64,000 nucleotides of DNA, from positions 1 through 64,000 of the forward strand of contig NZ_DS996814.1 of the NCBI RefSeq assembly GCF_000156235.1, written 5' to 3'. Positions 9,033 to 18,290 of the stretch are shown one piece after another. Below the pieces are notes generated by a model. That model had not been told where the DNA came from, made no database searches, and saw only the letters and a program-made list of their open reading frames with translations. Position 1 is the stretch's first letter. Every line of letters begins with the position of its first letter. The translations under genes and the position numbers were made by a program. Source of the stretch: Pseudovibrio sp000156235 (GTDB taxonomy: Bacteria; Pseudomonadota; Alphaproteobacteria; Rhizobiales; Stappiaceae).

Positions 9033-11078
9033 ATGAAAAACAGCGGTAAAACCCCAAAAAGCTCCTCCCGCAAATCCGGCGAGCAGACCAAGAAATCCTC
9101 CGGCAAAAAGAAACAGGAAGAGACAGTGACCGTTACTGGCGAGCGTATCGCCAAGGCGATGGCACGTGCTGGCCTGTGTTCACGCCGTGAAGCAGAAACA
9201 TGGATTGAAGCCGGCCGCGTGAGCGTGAACGGCAATGTGCTGGACACACCAGCTTTTACCGTGACCCAGAAAGACAAGGTGTATGTGGATGGCAAACCTC
9301 TGCCAACCCGCGAGCGCACCCGTCTGTGGCTCTTCCATAAACCTCGGGGCACTGTTACCACCAACAAAGACCCTGAAGGTCGTAAGACTGTTTTTGACAT
9401 TCTGCCAAAAGATATGCCACGCGTTGTGACTGTTGGCCGTCTGGACATCAACACAGAAGGGCTGTTGCTGCTGACCAATGACGGCGGCCTTTCCCGCGTG
9501 ATTGAACTGCCTGCAACCGGCTGGCTGCGCCGCTACCGCGTGCGCGCGTTTGGTAAGGTGACTCAAGAGCAGCTGGATGCCCTGAAAGATGGTGTTGCCA
9601 TTGACGGTGTTCTGTACGGCGCTATTGAAGCGACGCTGGACACTGAAAAAGGCGACAACGTTTGGCTGACCATTGGCCTGCGTGAAGGCAAGAACCGCGA
9701 AGTGAAGCGCATTCTTGAACACCTGGACCTGTCCGTGAACCGTCTGATCCGCATCTCCTTCGGTCCGTTCCAGCTGGGCGACCTTGGTGAGGGCGAGCTG
9801 CAGGAAATCCGCGGCCGCGTGCTGCGTGACCAGCTGGGCGAGCGCCTGGTTTCTGAAGCTGATCTTGATTTTGATGCGCCAATCATCAACCAGATGGATG
9901 CCCGCACCAGCAAAAAAGCCGAGATGAAGAAGAAAAAGAAATCTTCCGGCGGAGCTGGCGGCGGCTGGATCAGCGCGAAAGATGCAGCGGCTGTTCTTGC
10001 CAAGCACAACAAGAAGCCGATGCGCCATGGCGAAGACAAGCGCGATGGTGACGGTGAAGGTTCTGAGCGCAACCCATTTGGAGACCGTAAGCGCGTTGGC
10101 GTGAAGCCAACCTTTGGCGACCGGAAATCCTTTGGTGATCGCGATGGCGGAGAACGCAAGTCGTTCGGTGATCGCGGTGAACGCAAATCCTTTGGAGACC
10201 GCGACCGTGGTGACCGCAAGCCATTTGGCGATCGCGGCGAGCGTAAATCCTTTGGCGACCGCGACCGTGGTGATCGTAAGCCGTTTGGCGATCGTGACCG
10301 CAAGGCGGGCCCTTCCCGCTATGGCAGCAATGAGCGTGGTGGCGACAGCAAGCCGCGCCGCGTGTTCAGCGCTGACGGCACCGTAGACACCTACACACCT
10401 TCCTTCGAGGATGGCGACAACCGTCGTAACGACGAGAAGCGCAAGCCAGAAGAGCGCCGCTTCGGCACCCGCACCAAGCGTGGTGGTTTCGATCTTGCGC
10501 ATGGTGGCACCAAGCGTTCTGCAGAAGATGCGCCAAGCCGTGAAGACCGTCGCGTTGGCCGCTTCAACCCGGCAGAAAACGCGAAGTACACCGGCGATAC
10601 TGGCCCAACTGAGGGCGAGCGCCGCTTCTCCAATCGTCGCTCCCGCGATGATGCTCCATCTGATGAAAAGCGCGGCGGCTTTAACAAAGGCCCACGCGGT
10701 GGTCGCGATGGTGAGAAGCGCGGCTTTAGCAAAGGCCCTCGTGAGGGTGGTCGCGATGGCGACAAGCGCAGCTTCAGCAAGGGCCCTCGTGATGGTGGCC
10801 GTGATGGCGACAAGCGCGGCTTCAGCAAAGGCCCTCGTGAGGGTGGCCGTGATGGCGAAAAGCGCGGCTTCAGCAAAGGCCCTCGTGAGGGTGGCCGTGA
10901 TGGCGAAAAGCGTGGCTTCAGCAAAGGTCCTCGTGACGGTGGCCGTGATGGCGACAAGCGCGGTTTCAGCAAAGGCCCTCGTTCTGGCAAGAGCTTTGGC
11001 GGAGATAAAGCACGTGGTGGTCGCCCAGGCGGTGATCGTGGCGCGCCTCGCGGACATAAAGGTGGCAGAAACTCGTGA
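9033..11078 (+). CDS. RluB/RsuA-family 23S/16S rRNA pseudouridine synthase with long repetitive basic tail
   Basis: The 681-residue protein begins with a lysine-rich lead, then an S4 RNA-binding domain (about residues 37-85: ERIAKAMARAGLCSRREAE). The catalytic domain follows, with the family's VGRLDINTEGLLLLTNDG motif whose Asp is the nucleophile. It isomerises a specific rRNA uridine to pseudouridine; RluB (23S U2605 in E. coli) is the closest family by feel. The core ends near residue 290. The remaining roughly 390 residues are low-complexity Arg/Gly/Asp/Ser/Phe sequence with two repeat blocks, far beyond the usual 250-300 residues. Alphaproteobacterial members often have basic tails, probably for RNA binding. 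The stop overlaps the rsmD start, so the two rRNA-modification genes are coupled. Confidence 0.9.
   Translation: MKNSGKTPKSSSRKSGEQTKKSSGKKKQEETVTVTGERIAKAMARAGLCSRREAETWIEAGRVSVNGNVLDTPAFTVTQKDKVYVDGKPLPTRERTRLWLFHKPRGTVTTNKDPEGRKTVFDILPKDMPRVVTVGRLDINTEGLLLLTNDGGLSRVIELPATGWLRRYRVRAFGKVTQEQLDALKDGVAIDGVLYGAIEATLDTEKGDNVWLTIGLREGKNREVKRILEHLDLSVNRLIRISFGPFQLGDLGEGELQEIRGRVLRDQLGERLVSEADLDFDAPIINQMDARTSKKAEMKKKKKSSGGAGGGWISAKDAAAVLAKHNKKPMRHGEDKRDGDGEGSERNPFGDRKRVGVKPTFGDRKSFGDRDGGERKSFGDRGERKSFGDRDRGDRKPFGDRGERKSFGDRDRGDRKPFGDRDRKAGPSRYGSNERGGDSKPRRVFSADGTVDTYTPSFEDGDNRRNDEKRKPEERRFGTRTKRGGFDLAHGGTKRSAEDAPSREDRRVGRFNPAENAKYTGDTGPTEGERRFSNRRSRDDAPSDEKRGGFNKGPRGGRDGEKRGFSKGPREGGRDGDKRSFSKGPRDGGRDGDKRGFSKGPREGGRDGEKRGFSKGPREGGRDGEKRGFSKGPRDGGRDGDKRGFSKGPRSGKSFGGDKARGGRPGGDRGAPRGHKGGRNS
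10114..10311 (+). repeat. In-frame coding repeat, RKSFGDR/RKPFGDR units
   Basis: Within the pseudouridine synthase tail, units of the type GDRKSFGDR and RGDRKPFGDR recur about seven times with small variations, at roughly 8-11 residue spacing. The underlying DNA repeats as well. Confidence 0.85.
10696..10985 (+). repeat. Six 48-bp tandem coding repeats (16 residues each)
   Basis: Six consecutive copies of GGRDG(E/D)KRGFSKGPR(E/D/S) follow one another with only conservative changes and highly similar codons. This suggests recent expansion by slippage or unequal exchange. Each unit is net positive with one or two aromatic residues. Confidence 0.9.
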
Positions 11079-11635
11079 GAATTGTTGCTGGACGATTTCG
11101 GGGAACAGCGCTCGCTACACCCAAGACGCAGAATACGCGGCCAACCACTGACCGGATGAGAGAGACCATCTTTAATGTGCTCGCTCATGCCTATGGCAAT
11201 CCGGTTCAGGATGCCCGTGTACTGGACCTGTTTGCAGGCACTGGCGCTTTGGGTTTGGAAGCGATGAGCCGCGGCGGCAAATACTGCGTGTTCGTTGAGG
11301 ACGCCGTGGAGCCGCGCGGTCTGATCCGCCGGAATGTGGAGACCACCGGTCTGATGGGCGCCACGAAGATCCTGCGCCGCGATGCGACTTCTCTGGGACA
11401 TGCCGGCACCATGATGCCGTTTGATCTGGTGTTTCTGGATCCCCCCTACCGACAGGAACTGGGCGAAAAGGCTCTGGCGAGTGCTGCAGCCGGTGGCTGG
11501 CTCAATGAAGGCGCGCTGTGCATCTGGGAAGAAGATGCAAGCGTTTCGCCGGTGATCCCTGATGGGTTCGAGGGACTGGACGTGCGCCACGCCGGTGACA
11601 GCCAGATCCTGATTGTGCGGTACGTGGGGCTCTAG
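11075..11635 (+). CDS. rsmD: 16S rRNA (guanine966-N2)-methyltransferase RsmD
   Basis: The 186-residue enzyme methylates N2 of G966 in 16S rRNA during 30S maturation, using S-adenosylmethionine. The motifs are all present: MRIVAGRFRG at the start, VLDLFAGTGALGLEAMSRG as SAM motif I (about residues 49-67), and the catalytic DPPY at 122-125. The start is GTG at 11075, whose last bases overlap the TGA of the preceding gene (GTGA). Translation is therefore coupled to the pseudouridine synthase. A strong terminator hairpin at 11771 closes the unit. Confidence 0.95.
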   Translation: MRIVAGRFRGTALATPKTQNTRPTTDRMRETIFNVLAHAYGNPVQDARVLDLFAGTGALGLEAMSRGGKYCVFVEDAVEPRGLIRRNVETTGLMGATKILRRDATSLGHAGTMMPFDLVFLDPPYRQELGEKALASAAAGGWLNEGALCIWEEDASVSPVIPDGFEGLDVRHAGDSQILIVRYVGL

Positions 11636-11770
11636 AGCGACCTTTCGGCAAGGAGTTCCGGTAAGGGGTTCGGGTCTGAGCTTGATGCGGAGTTTCTGAG
11701 CCGGCTGCGGACATGGAGCTGAGCGCGGCGTGTGCTCGTTCAGACCGCCTATATATATAAAGAGTAGAAG

Positions 11771-11808
11771 AAGGCCTTCCCGACGTGGTTTCGGGAGGGC
11801 CTTTTTTG
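11771..11808 (+). terminator. Rho-independent terminator after rsmD
   Basis: AAGGCC and TCCCG pair with CGGGA and GGCCTT around a loop of about nine bases, followed by a run of six T. It lies 135 bases after the rsmD stop. Confidence 0.8.
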
Positions 11809-12507
11809 TTTGGACTGGGTGATGTGGCGTGGGGTGAAGCTTCCCGGTGATGGGTGGGTTGTTGGGGCACGGCTGAGTGGGGTGGCAGCGGAGGCTGTCT
11901 GACACGGAGCGTCGAGGTGGTTTTCAGCGGTTGTGGCTGGAGGAGTTATCCTCGGTGAGCTGGTTGGCTCCGAGATATCTGGGATTTGAGGGGATCGGGT
12001 TCACAGTTCACTTAGCAACGCGTCACACCTCAAAAGAACGCAGAATTCCCCAAACCAACGCAAAACACTAATACTTGTCATTACTATCACTATACTTATG
12101 AGGGAAAGCCTGAATTTTCCAAATTTGGCGCTCAGCGAGTCTTTGATTCGAATGACGCAGATTGCATATAAAAAGGCCAAGGAATCTGCGAAACAAACTT
12201 TTAATAAACAATAACAAGCACTTAATTCATGGAGATCGACCCCGATTTCGCCTTTGTTACATCTACCTAGTTTTGGATAAAAGCGTTGCAGGAATGAAAC
12301 AGCGGTTTCGATTACTTTGATAACTCTAGGTTATTTTTAGAGTTATTATTGCATCTATAAGGATGTGCTGGCATCAATTGCTGCAGGGAATTCGCGTACA
12401 CAAAAATAAAATCAGTTTTGCTTAGGCAGCATTTGGGCCGCCTTAAGTAGTTTTGTCAATTAACCTTGTTTGAGGAGTGGGTTTCAACCCGATTTAGGAG
12501 TCGAATT
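11809..12507. other. Long non-coding spacer upstream of the porin gene
   Basis: The left part (to about 12060) is GC-rich without a credible gene. The right part (about 12070-12500) is markedly AT-rich with several T/A runs, and should contain the porin promoter and a long untranslated leader. I could not single out a -35/-10 pair with confidence. A small RNA in this spacer is possible but I see no specific sign of one. Confidence 0.5.
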
Positions 12508-13809
12508 ATGCGCCACTTTACAACTAGCGCCGCAGCAGCGCTTATGATGAGTGCCACTCCGGTCCTTGCAGCCGATCTTCCCGTTGCGCCGGAGCCCGTA
12601 GAATACGTCCAGATCTGTGACGCCTACGGTACTGGATATTTTTATATTCCAGGCACTGATACCTGTTTGAGAATTCGCGGTCGTGTTCGTGCTGAATACC
12701 GCTTCAACAACTTTGGAGCTGGCCCAAGCGACTGGTCCGAGCGGACAAGAAATTCAACCTCCACTCGTGCACGTGGTTACCTCCGCATGGACGCACGAAC
12801 TCAAACAGAATACGGTCTGCTTCGCGCTTACATCGATTTGTTTGGAACAGTTGATACTCCTGGCTTTATTCAGGATGACAGCTCCGTTCCTAACGTGAAC
12901 AACCCAGTCGGCTCGTTTGGGGTTGAGCAGGACAACACTGTTATGACGCTTGATTATGCGTTCGTACAGTTTGGCGGTATGACCATTGGTCGTGCGCAGT
13001 CCTTCTATGACTTCTGGACCGGTTATGCATATGGTGCGATCACCACCGTTGCATACTCTGACCAAAACCTCTGGCTTGCCGGTTACACATTTGATCTTGG
13101 CAATGGCCTTTCAACCAGCTGGTCTGTAGAAGACAGAACCGCTCGCCAGCAGAACCTCTTTACTGGTGAGTATCTTAACTCTACAGGATTTAACCAGGGC
13201 TACGGCGGTATGCGCTTCCCAGATTTGGTCGCAAACATCCGTTTGGACCAAGGTTGGGGTTCTGCCCAGATCATGGGTGCTCTGACAGAAGTTCGCTATC
13301 TTGAATCTTATCCTTCCGGCCTTCTCGGTTGGGCCGTCGGTGGTGGTGTAGAATTTAATCTACCATTCTTCACCAACTATCTCTCCGGTTTCCAGGGTGT
13401 GGTACAGGCAACCTTCTCTCAAGGCGCACTCGGTTACGTGAATAGTGACTGGCAGAACGTCATCTGGGATGCAACTTCCCTTACAGATGGTGAAGACGGT
13501 ATTGCTACCGGTTGGTCCATTGCTTGGGGTTTCCAGGCAGACTTCTCACCTGAATGGAACGCAGCTATCCAGGCTTCCTTTGCTAACGCTCGCTCTAAGT
13601 TCCTTTGGAACCAGAACCAGTGGGATGTTGTCGGTAAGATCGGCTGGACACCAGTTAGCGGCTTCGAAATCGGTACGGAAGTTGCTTACCGTAACGTTGG
13701 ATTGGGTGACCTGTATCCAGATACAACCGTTAACGGCGGTAACCCAACTCGCCCACTCGGTCAGCAGGATATCATCTCCATCCTACTCCGTGTTCAAAGG
13801 GACTTCTGA
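12508..13809 (+). CDS. Outer-membrane porin, Porin_2 (alphaproteobacterial) family
   Basis: The 433-residue protein begins with a signal peptide (MRHFTTSAAAALMMSATPVLA) cut before ADLP. The mature N-terminus VEYVQICDAYGTGYFYIPGT, then CLRIRGRVRAEYRF, is diagnostic of the Porin_2 family (Brucella Omp2b, Rhizobium RopA). These proteins form trimeric beta-barrels for diffusion of small solutes. The C-terminus ends in Phe (RVQRDF), as expected for recognition by the Bam complex. The start is set by TAGGAG seven bases before the ATG at 12508, rather than an earlier in-frame ATG. It is monocistronic, with a long leader and a perfect terminator behind it, consistent with strong expression. Confidence 0.93.
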   Translation: MRHFTTSAAAALMMSATPVLAADLPVAPEPVEYVQICDAYGTGYFYIPGTDTCLRIRGRVRAEYRFNNFGAGPSDWSERTRNSTSTRARGYLRMDARTQTEYGLLRAYIDLFGTVDTPGFIQDDSSVPNVNNPVGSFGVEQDNTVMTLDYAFVQFGGMTIGRAQSFYDFWTGYAYGAITTVAYSDQNLWLAGYTFDLGNGLSTSWSVEDRTARQQNLFTGEYLNSTGFNQGYGGMRFPDLVANIRLDQGWGSAQIMGALTEVRYLESYPSGLLGWAVGGGVEFNLPFFTNYLSGFQGVVQATFSQGALGYVNSDWQNVIWDATSLTDGEDGIATGWSIAWGFQADFSPEWNAAIQASFANARSKFLWNQNQWDVVGKIGWTPVSGFEIGTEVAYRNVGLGDLYPDTTVNGGNPTRPLGQQDIISILLRVQRDF

Positions 13810-13861
13810 GGCCACATGTCAGAACCCGTCGATTACCTAGTGTAGTCGAGAATACGAACTG

Positions 13862-13898
13862 GAAGAGGCGGATCATTGATCCGCCTCTTCTGGTTTTT
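13862..13898 (+). terminator. Strong terminator after the porin gene, possibly bidirectional
   Basis: A 13-bp perfect stem (13862-13874 with 13878-13890), a three-base loop and a T-rich tail. It sits between the convergent porin and mutL genes. Confidence 0.88.
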
Positions 13899-13908
13899 CA
13901 TTATGAAA

Positions 13909-15870
13909 TCAATGACGTCCAAAAAGGCGTTCAATGTCGTGAAGCTTTAGCTCAATCCATGTTGGGCGGCCGTGGTTGCACTGACCGGACTTCGGTGTGG
14001 CTTCCATGTCTCTGAGCAGATTATCCATCTCTTCGGGGCGCATGCGGCGACCTGCTCTGATTGAACCGTGGCACGCCATTGTTGCAGCAACCAAATCCAG
14101 CTTTTCTCTAATGCGTGTTGAACTGTCGTACTCAGCAAAGTCATCCGCAAGATCCTGCACCAAAGCTTTGATATTCAATCGCTTCAGCATGGAAGGCGTT
14201 TCTCTGACTGCGATAGCTCCGGGACCAAAGCGTTCCAGAACGAGGCCGACTTCTTCCAGTTCAGAAGCACGTTCTTCCAAACGAGCAACGTCATCTTCTG
14301 GGAGATCAACGATCTCAGGGATCAAGAGCATTTGTCTTGGGACATCCCGCTTTGCGAGGTCTTCTTTGAGCTGTTCGTAGACAAGGCGTTCGTGTGCGGC
14401 GTGCTGATCCACGATTACGAGACCGTCTTTCGTCTGCGATACGATGTAGGTTTCGTGGATTTGTGCTCGTGCTGCCCCGAGTGGGAAGTTTTCTCTGTCT
14501 TCTGGCAGTTCATGCACATGCGCGCGTGAATCCGCTGATGGCGCATCGACGAGATTATAGGCTTGATGTCCTTGTTCGGCGGCAGAATCTTGTCCCATGG
14601 ATGGCTCTGGCGAAGCTGTATAAGGTGCTGTTGCCTCCATCAGGCCCAGTTGCGTTTCCTGAGTTCCTGCTTCCGGGATATCGGCAGCGCTCCAGACAGA
14701 GGCGGAGCTTTCTTCAGGGCGATAGGCTGATTGTCGCCAGGAGTAGCTTTGCGCTGCTTCCCTGTGACCTTGTTGGGTATGTGCCGAAGCGCCTGAATGG
14801 ACGTTAAAACCTGCCCCCTGCCCCATTGGACGGATGGCATTGATAGCAGATTGTGTATTCGCCGTAGATGCACGAAACCCAGACTGAACAAACGCGTTCT
14901 TAAGTGCGCCGATAAGCAACCCTCGAACGAGTTGTCCGTCACGGAAACGCACGTCAGCTTTAGCGGGGTGTACGTTTACGTCTACCTGATGCGGATCTAG
15001 GTCGATGTTCAGCACAACGATAGGATGACGGTCTCTTGAGAGAACGTCTGAGTATGCGGCTTTAAGTGAACCGAGTAGGAGCTTATCACGCACAGGGCGG
15101 CCATTTACGAAGAAGAACTGATGCTGTGAGTTGGCGCGATGGAATGTAGGGAGGCCAGCATATCCATAAAGATGTACCCCTTCCCTCAAAGCTTCAATTT
15201 CCATTGCGTTCTTTGTGAACTCTGCACCGAGGATTTGGCCGATACGCGCAAGATCTGCATCATCACCAGTGCACGCCGGTAGTTCAAGCTGTCTGCGATC
15301 GGAGCCAGAAAGGGTGAAGCGGATGGTTGGATTTGCGAGCGCGATACGTTTGATGATTTCGGTAATCGCTGTGGCTTCAGCGCGGTCTGATTTCAGAAAC
15401 TTCAGGCGAGCTGGAACAGAGAAGAAGATATCTTTGACTTCAACACGTGTTCCTGCATTCAAGGCTGCTGGTTCGACTTCGCTGTTCTGACCACCTTCTA
15501 CTTCGATTTTCCAAGCGTGTGGTTCCGATGCATGGCGGGTTGTGATTTCCAATCTGGAGATCGCGCCAATGGATGGCAGCGCTTCTCCGCGAAAGCCCAT
15601 GGTTCGGATATCCATGAGGTCATTTTCAGGCAGCTTGGATGTACAGTGACGCCGGACGGCAAGTTGCAGGTCTTCCTTGGTCATACCTGCACCGTTGTCG
15701 GTTATGCGCAGGAGACTCTTGCCGCCAGTTGCAGTCACGATTTCAATACGCGTTGCACCCGCATCAACCGCATTTTCAACCAGCTCTTTGACGACACTTG
15801 CAGGTCGCTCGATTACTTCACCCGCGGCAATTCTGTTGATCGTCGTATCGCTAAGTTGTCTTACCGCCAT
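13909..15870 (-). CDS. mutL: DNA mismatch repair protein MutL
   Basis: The 653-residue protein couples MutS mismatch recognition to strand incision. The N-terminal GHKL ATPase domain shows IAAGEVIERPASVVKELVEN with the metal-binding Asn33, then DNGAGM and FRGEALPSI. A linker of about 150 residues is Ala/Gln/Ser-rich. The C-terminal domain has the endonuclease motif DQHAAHERLVYEQ and the CNHGRP zinc-site motif, so this MutL should nick DNA itself, as expected where MutH is absent. The start is MAVRQLSD at 15870, with GGAG eight bases upstream; a longer frame exists but the added residues are not family-like. It is convergent with the porin and divergent from the HAD hydrolase gene. Confidence 0.96.
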   Translation of the reverse strand: MAVRQLSDTTINRIAAGEVIERPASVVKELVENAVDAGATRIEIVTATGGKSLLRITDNGAGMTKEDLQLAVRRHCTSKLPENDLMDIRTMGFRGEALPSIGAISRLEITTRHASEPHAWKIEVEGGQNSEVEPAALNAGTRVEVKDIFFSVPARLKFLKSDRAEATAITEIIKRIALANPTIRFTLSGSDRRQLELPACTGDDADLARIGQILGAEFTKNAMEIEALREGVHLYGYAGLPTFHRANSQHQFFFVNGRPVRDKLLLGSLKAAYSDVLSRDRHPIVVLNIDLDPHQVDVNVHPAKADVRFRDGQLVRGLLIGALKNAFVQSGFRASTANTQSAINAIRPMGQGAGFNVHSGASAHTQQGHREAAQSYSWRQSAYRPEESSASVWSAADIPEAGTQETQLGLMEATAPYTASPEPSMGQDSAAEQGHQAYNLVDAPSADSRAHVHELPEDRENFPLGAARAQIHETYIVSQTKDGLVIVDQHAAHERLVYEQLKEDLAKRDVPRQMLLIPEIVDLPEDDVARLEERASELEEVGLVLERFGPGAIAVRETPSMLKRLNIKALVQDLADDFAEYDSSTRIREKLDLVAATMACHGSIRAGRRMRPEEMDNLLRDMEATPKSGQCNHGRPTWIELKLHDIERLFGRH

Positions 15871-16104
15871 AACCGCTCCGTTGTTCAATTGCCCTGCTTT
15901 TATCACCGAAAACCCGCCGAGTTTCGGGAGTTCATTTATATGGCGCATCTGGTCTGCATTTGTGACAGCGATTTACGCCCATAATGATACAGGGTGAGCA
16001 GTGATAGTAACTACTTGTCGTCGCCAGCTGCTCAGGCTATGAGGATTTGGCTCAAGTCTGCTCTTTTTTCAAGAGACTATCAAACTTCCTCCAAGAGAAC
16101 ATCC

Positions 16105-16959
16105 ATGCAGCAACACTCCCCCATCACTGGCCTTAGCCAGATCGCAGATCAGTTTAATGGCATTTTATGTGATGTCTGGGGTGTTTTACATAATGGGATG
16201 AGTGCTTTCCCAGCTGCAATTGAGGCTCTTGAGACTTACAAAGCAAACTACGACAGACCTGTGGTGCTGATTACAAATGCACCGCGACCATCCAATGAGA
16301 TTGAAGAGCATCTTCGTAGTTTGGGTGTGCCGCATTCTTGCTACGACTCGATTGTCTCATCCGGGGATGTGGTTCAGGCCGACTTGAGAGCGATTGATCA
16401 TGCCAAGGTCTATCATATCGGCCCAAAGAAGAATCATAGCCTGTTTCATGGCGTTAGCTTTGATTTTGTAGAGCCGAAAGAGGCCGACATTATCGTCTGC
16501 TCTGGTTTGAATGATCGACGTGTAGAGGAACCGGAGGATTACCGTTCTCATTTTGAAGACTTGCTGAAGCTGGATCTCACTCTGATTTGCGCTAATCCGG
16601 ATATTGTGGCCGAGCAAGGTGACAAGCTGGTTTGGTGCGGCGGTGCGCTGGCAAAGCTTTATGAAGAGATGGGTGGACGCGTGGTTATCACCGGCAAGCC
16701 ATTTCATCCAATCTACGATATGGCTCGCGCTGAGCTCAATGCTCATGCGGGTAAACCGCTTGGAACGCACGAGATACTCGCGATTGGCGATGGGCTACCC
16801 ACAGACATTAAAGGGGCAAATGCGCAGGGCATCAGTGCTTTGTTTTTGACTGACGGCATTCATGCGGCTGATCTTGAAGGAAATTCAGAGGCTGTGGTGA
16901 AGATGCTCGAGGCTGAAGGCATGCAGGTACATAGCTTTATGGGCCGCCTCAGCTGGTAA
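16105..16959 (+). CDS. TIGR01459 family HAD-type hydrolase
   Basis: The 284-residue protein belongs to HAD subfamily IIA. The nucleophile motif is ILCDVWGVLHNGMSAFPAA, motif II is VVLITNAPRP, and the late motif is AIGDGLPTDIKGANAQGISA. Members dephosphorylate small metabolites. The TIGR01459 group is typical of alphaproteobacteria and, to my knowledge, often lies near ribF and ileS, as here. The substrate is unknown. The start at 16105 has AAGAGA some ten bases before it; a longer frame from 15994 lacks a ribosome site. A long terminator hairpin follows. Confidence 0.85.
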   Translation: MQQHSPITGLSQIADQFNGILCDVWGVLHNGMSAFPAAIEALETYKANYDRPVVLITNAPRPSNEIEEHLRSLGVPHSCYDSIVSSGDVVQADLRAIDHAKVYHIGPKKNHSLFHGVSFDFVEPKEADIIVCSGLNDRRVEEPEDYRSHFEDLLKLDLTLICANPDIVAEQGDKLVWCGGALAKLYEEMGGRVVITGKPFHPIYDMARAELNAHAGKPLGTHEILAIGDGLPTDIKGANAQGISALFLTDGIHAADLEGNSEAVVKMLEAEGMQVHSFMGRLSW

Positions 16960-16962
16960 TAA

Positions 16963-17011
16963 AAAAGCAGTTTGCGCCTTGTTTAGGACAAGCAAACTGC
17001 TTTTGTCTTTT
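16963..17011 (+). terminator. Terminator after the HAD hydrolase gene
   Basis: A 13-bp perfect stem (16963-16975 with 16992-17004), a 16-base loop and a T-rich tail. It lies between convergent genes and could serve cheZ from the other side through its A-rich arm. Confidence 0.85.
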
Positions 17012-17053
17012 ATATCTGCAGCCCATGTCCGCAGGCAAACCTATTGCGTTTGA

Positions 17054-17728
17054 TCAGGCGAACAGTTTGTCAATGTCGTCTTGCTGCACATCACCCAGCA
17101 TTGCGTCGATCTCGTCCTGAGAGACACCCTCGCCTTTGTGCTGAGGGCCGTGAAGGATCAACTCACGCTTGCGGCGTTCTTCATCAGTCTCTTCGCCCTG
17201 ATGTTCCGCCTGAGCTTCCTGCTCAAGGCGCAAACGCTCAACGAAGTTAGAGACGCGCTCGTCAATCGTGTTCAGTGTGCTGACAACCTTGGAAATACGC
17301 TGTCCGGTGATGTCCTGAAATGCGCAAGCCTGGAAAATTTCCATAACCTGATTGTTGACCGTATCCTGATAGGCTTGGGCATCTTCCGGATCAGCGGCCA
17401 TAATGGCTTCTGCTGCTTCCATGATGGAATGTGTTGCCTCTTCTGTTGAAGAAACAATCGCATCCAGTTCCCGGCCAGCCTCAGGGATATGGTTATCTCT
17501 CATATCTGCGACACGAAGCTTACTGATCTCGGCTTTCATCCGCGCGATTTCTTCGCCGATTTCTGCCAGTTCCATGGTCACTGCAGGTTGGATGTGTTCA
17601 ATGATGTCCCCCATTGAACCTGTCATAACCTCAGCCAGCCCCATAACGTCAGTTAATGTGACTTCGCTCGACTTCTCACGGCTTTCTTCCAGAAAATCGA
17701 TGAGTTGCTGAATATCAATTTTGGTCAA
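17054..17728 (-). CDS. cheZ: CheZ-type protein phosphatase of phospho-CheY
   Basis: The 224-residue, largely helical protein carries the CheZ catalytic signature FQACAFQDITGQRISKVV, with Asp139 and Gln143 equivalent to the E. coli catalytic pair. It would dephosphorylate CheY-P at the cell pole or in the cytoplasm, ending the motor-switching signal. The C-terminus holds two consecutive acidic peptides, SQDEIDAMLG and QQDDIDKLFA. The last resembles the CheY-binding tail of CheZ, and the first resembles the CheY-binding N-terminus of FliM. It lies 178 bases downstream of cheY on the same strand. A second CheZ homologue is encoded near 62.5 kb. Confidence 0.85.
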   Translation of the reverse strand: MTKIDIQQLIDFLEESREKSSEVTLTDVMGLAEVMTGSMGDIIEHIQPAVTMELAEIGEEIARMKAEISKLRVADMRDNHIPEAGRELDAIVSSTEEATHSIMEAAEAIMAADPEDAQAYQDTVNNQVMEIFQACAFQDITGQRISKVVSTLNTIDERVSNFVERLRLEQEAQAEHQGEETDEERRKRELILHGPQHKGEGVSQDEIDAMLGDVQQDDIDKLFA

Positions 17729-17906
17729 AACTACACTTTCCCTTTATTTGAGTAGGGAACGTCTCCTCCAGCAGACGAAATATCTGCTAGGTCGGAGCTC
17801 TACCCGACCTTGTAACCGGTCAGTTGGGTGCACGAAAGGGTTGGGGCGCAATCGATATGGCGTCCTCACCCCAGCCCAAATTCTTCAATGTGCGCGCAAT
17901 GCAAAA

Positions 17907-18290
17907 TTAGTCAGCGAAAACCGCTTCGATTTTGCCTTTAAGAGTTTGCGCGTTAAACGGCTTAACGATGTAGTTGTTAACCCCTGCCTTCTTAGCAGCG
18001 ATCACGTTTTCCGTTTTAGACTCAGCTGTAACCATGATGAACGGCGTCTTACACAGAGCCGCATCCTGTCTGACCTGCTTCAGCAGCTCATAGCCAGTCA
18101 TAGGTTCCATGTTCCAATCCGAGATGACCAGGCCATAACGGCGCTGCTTCATTTTCTCGTAGGCCTCAGTGCCATCAGCCGCATCATCGATGTCCGTAAA
18201 GCCAAGTTGCTTCAACAAGTTCCGAATGATTCGAATCATGGTCTTATAATCATCGACAACCAAAATTGGCATCTGAAGATCAAGGGCCAT
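17907..18290 (-). CDS. cheY: Chemotaxis response regulator CheY
   Basis: A single receiver domain of 127 residues, with the acidic pair Asp13-Asp14, phosphoacceptor Asp58 (VISDWNMEPMTG), Thr in MVTAES and Lys in VKPFN, all in the expected spacing. The sequence from MPILVVDDYKTMIRIIRNLL is like motor-binding CheY proteins rather than DivK. It would be phosphorylated by CheA and bind FliM. The start at MALDLQ (18290) is preferred over an upstream in-frame ATG, because the longer N-terminus is unlike a receiver. It heads a cheY-cheZ unit transcribed leftward. Confidence 0.9.
   Translation of the reverse strand: MALDLQMPILVVDDYKTMIRIIRNLLKQLGFTDIDDAADGTEAYEKMKQRRYGLVISDWNMEPMTGYELLKQVRQDAALCKTPFIMVTAESKTENVIAAKKAGVNNYIVKPFNAQTLKGKIEAVFAD

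Noticed and set aside
9180..11057. Very long open frame on the minus strand opposite the pseudouridine synthase
   Set aside because: It is a mirror of the GC-rich repetitive coding sequence. Its product is Ala/Thr/Ile low-complexity with no ribosome site or motif.
10391..11905. A 504-codon minus-strand frame spanning the repeat tail, rsmD and the spacer
   Set aside because: It overlaps two certain genes, is rich in Pro/Arg/Ser, and crosses the rsmD terminator.
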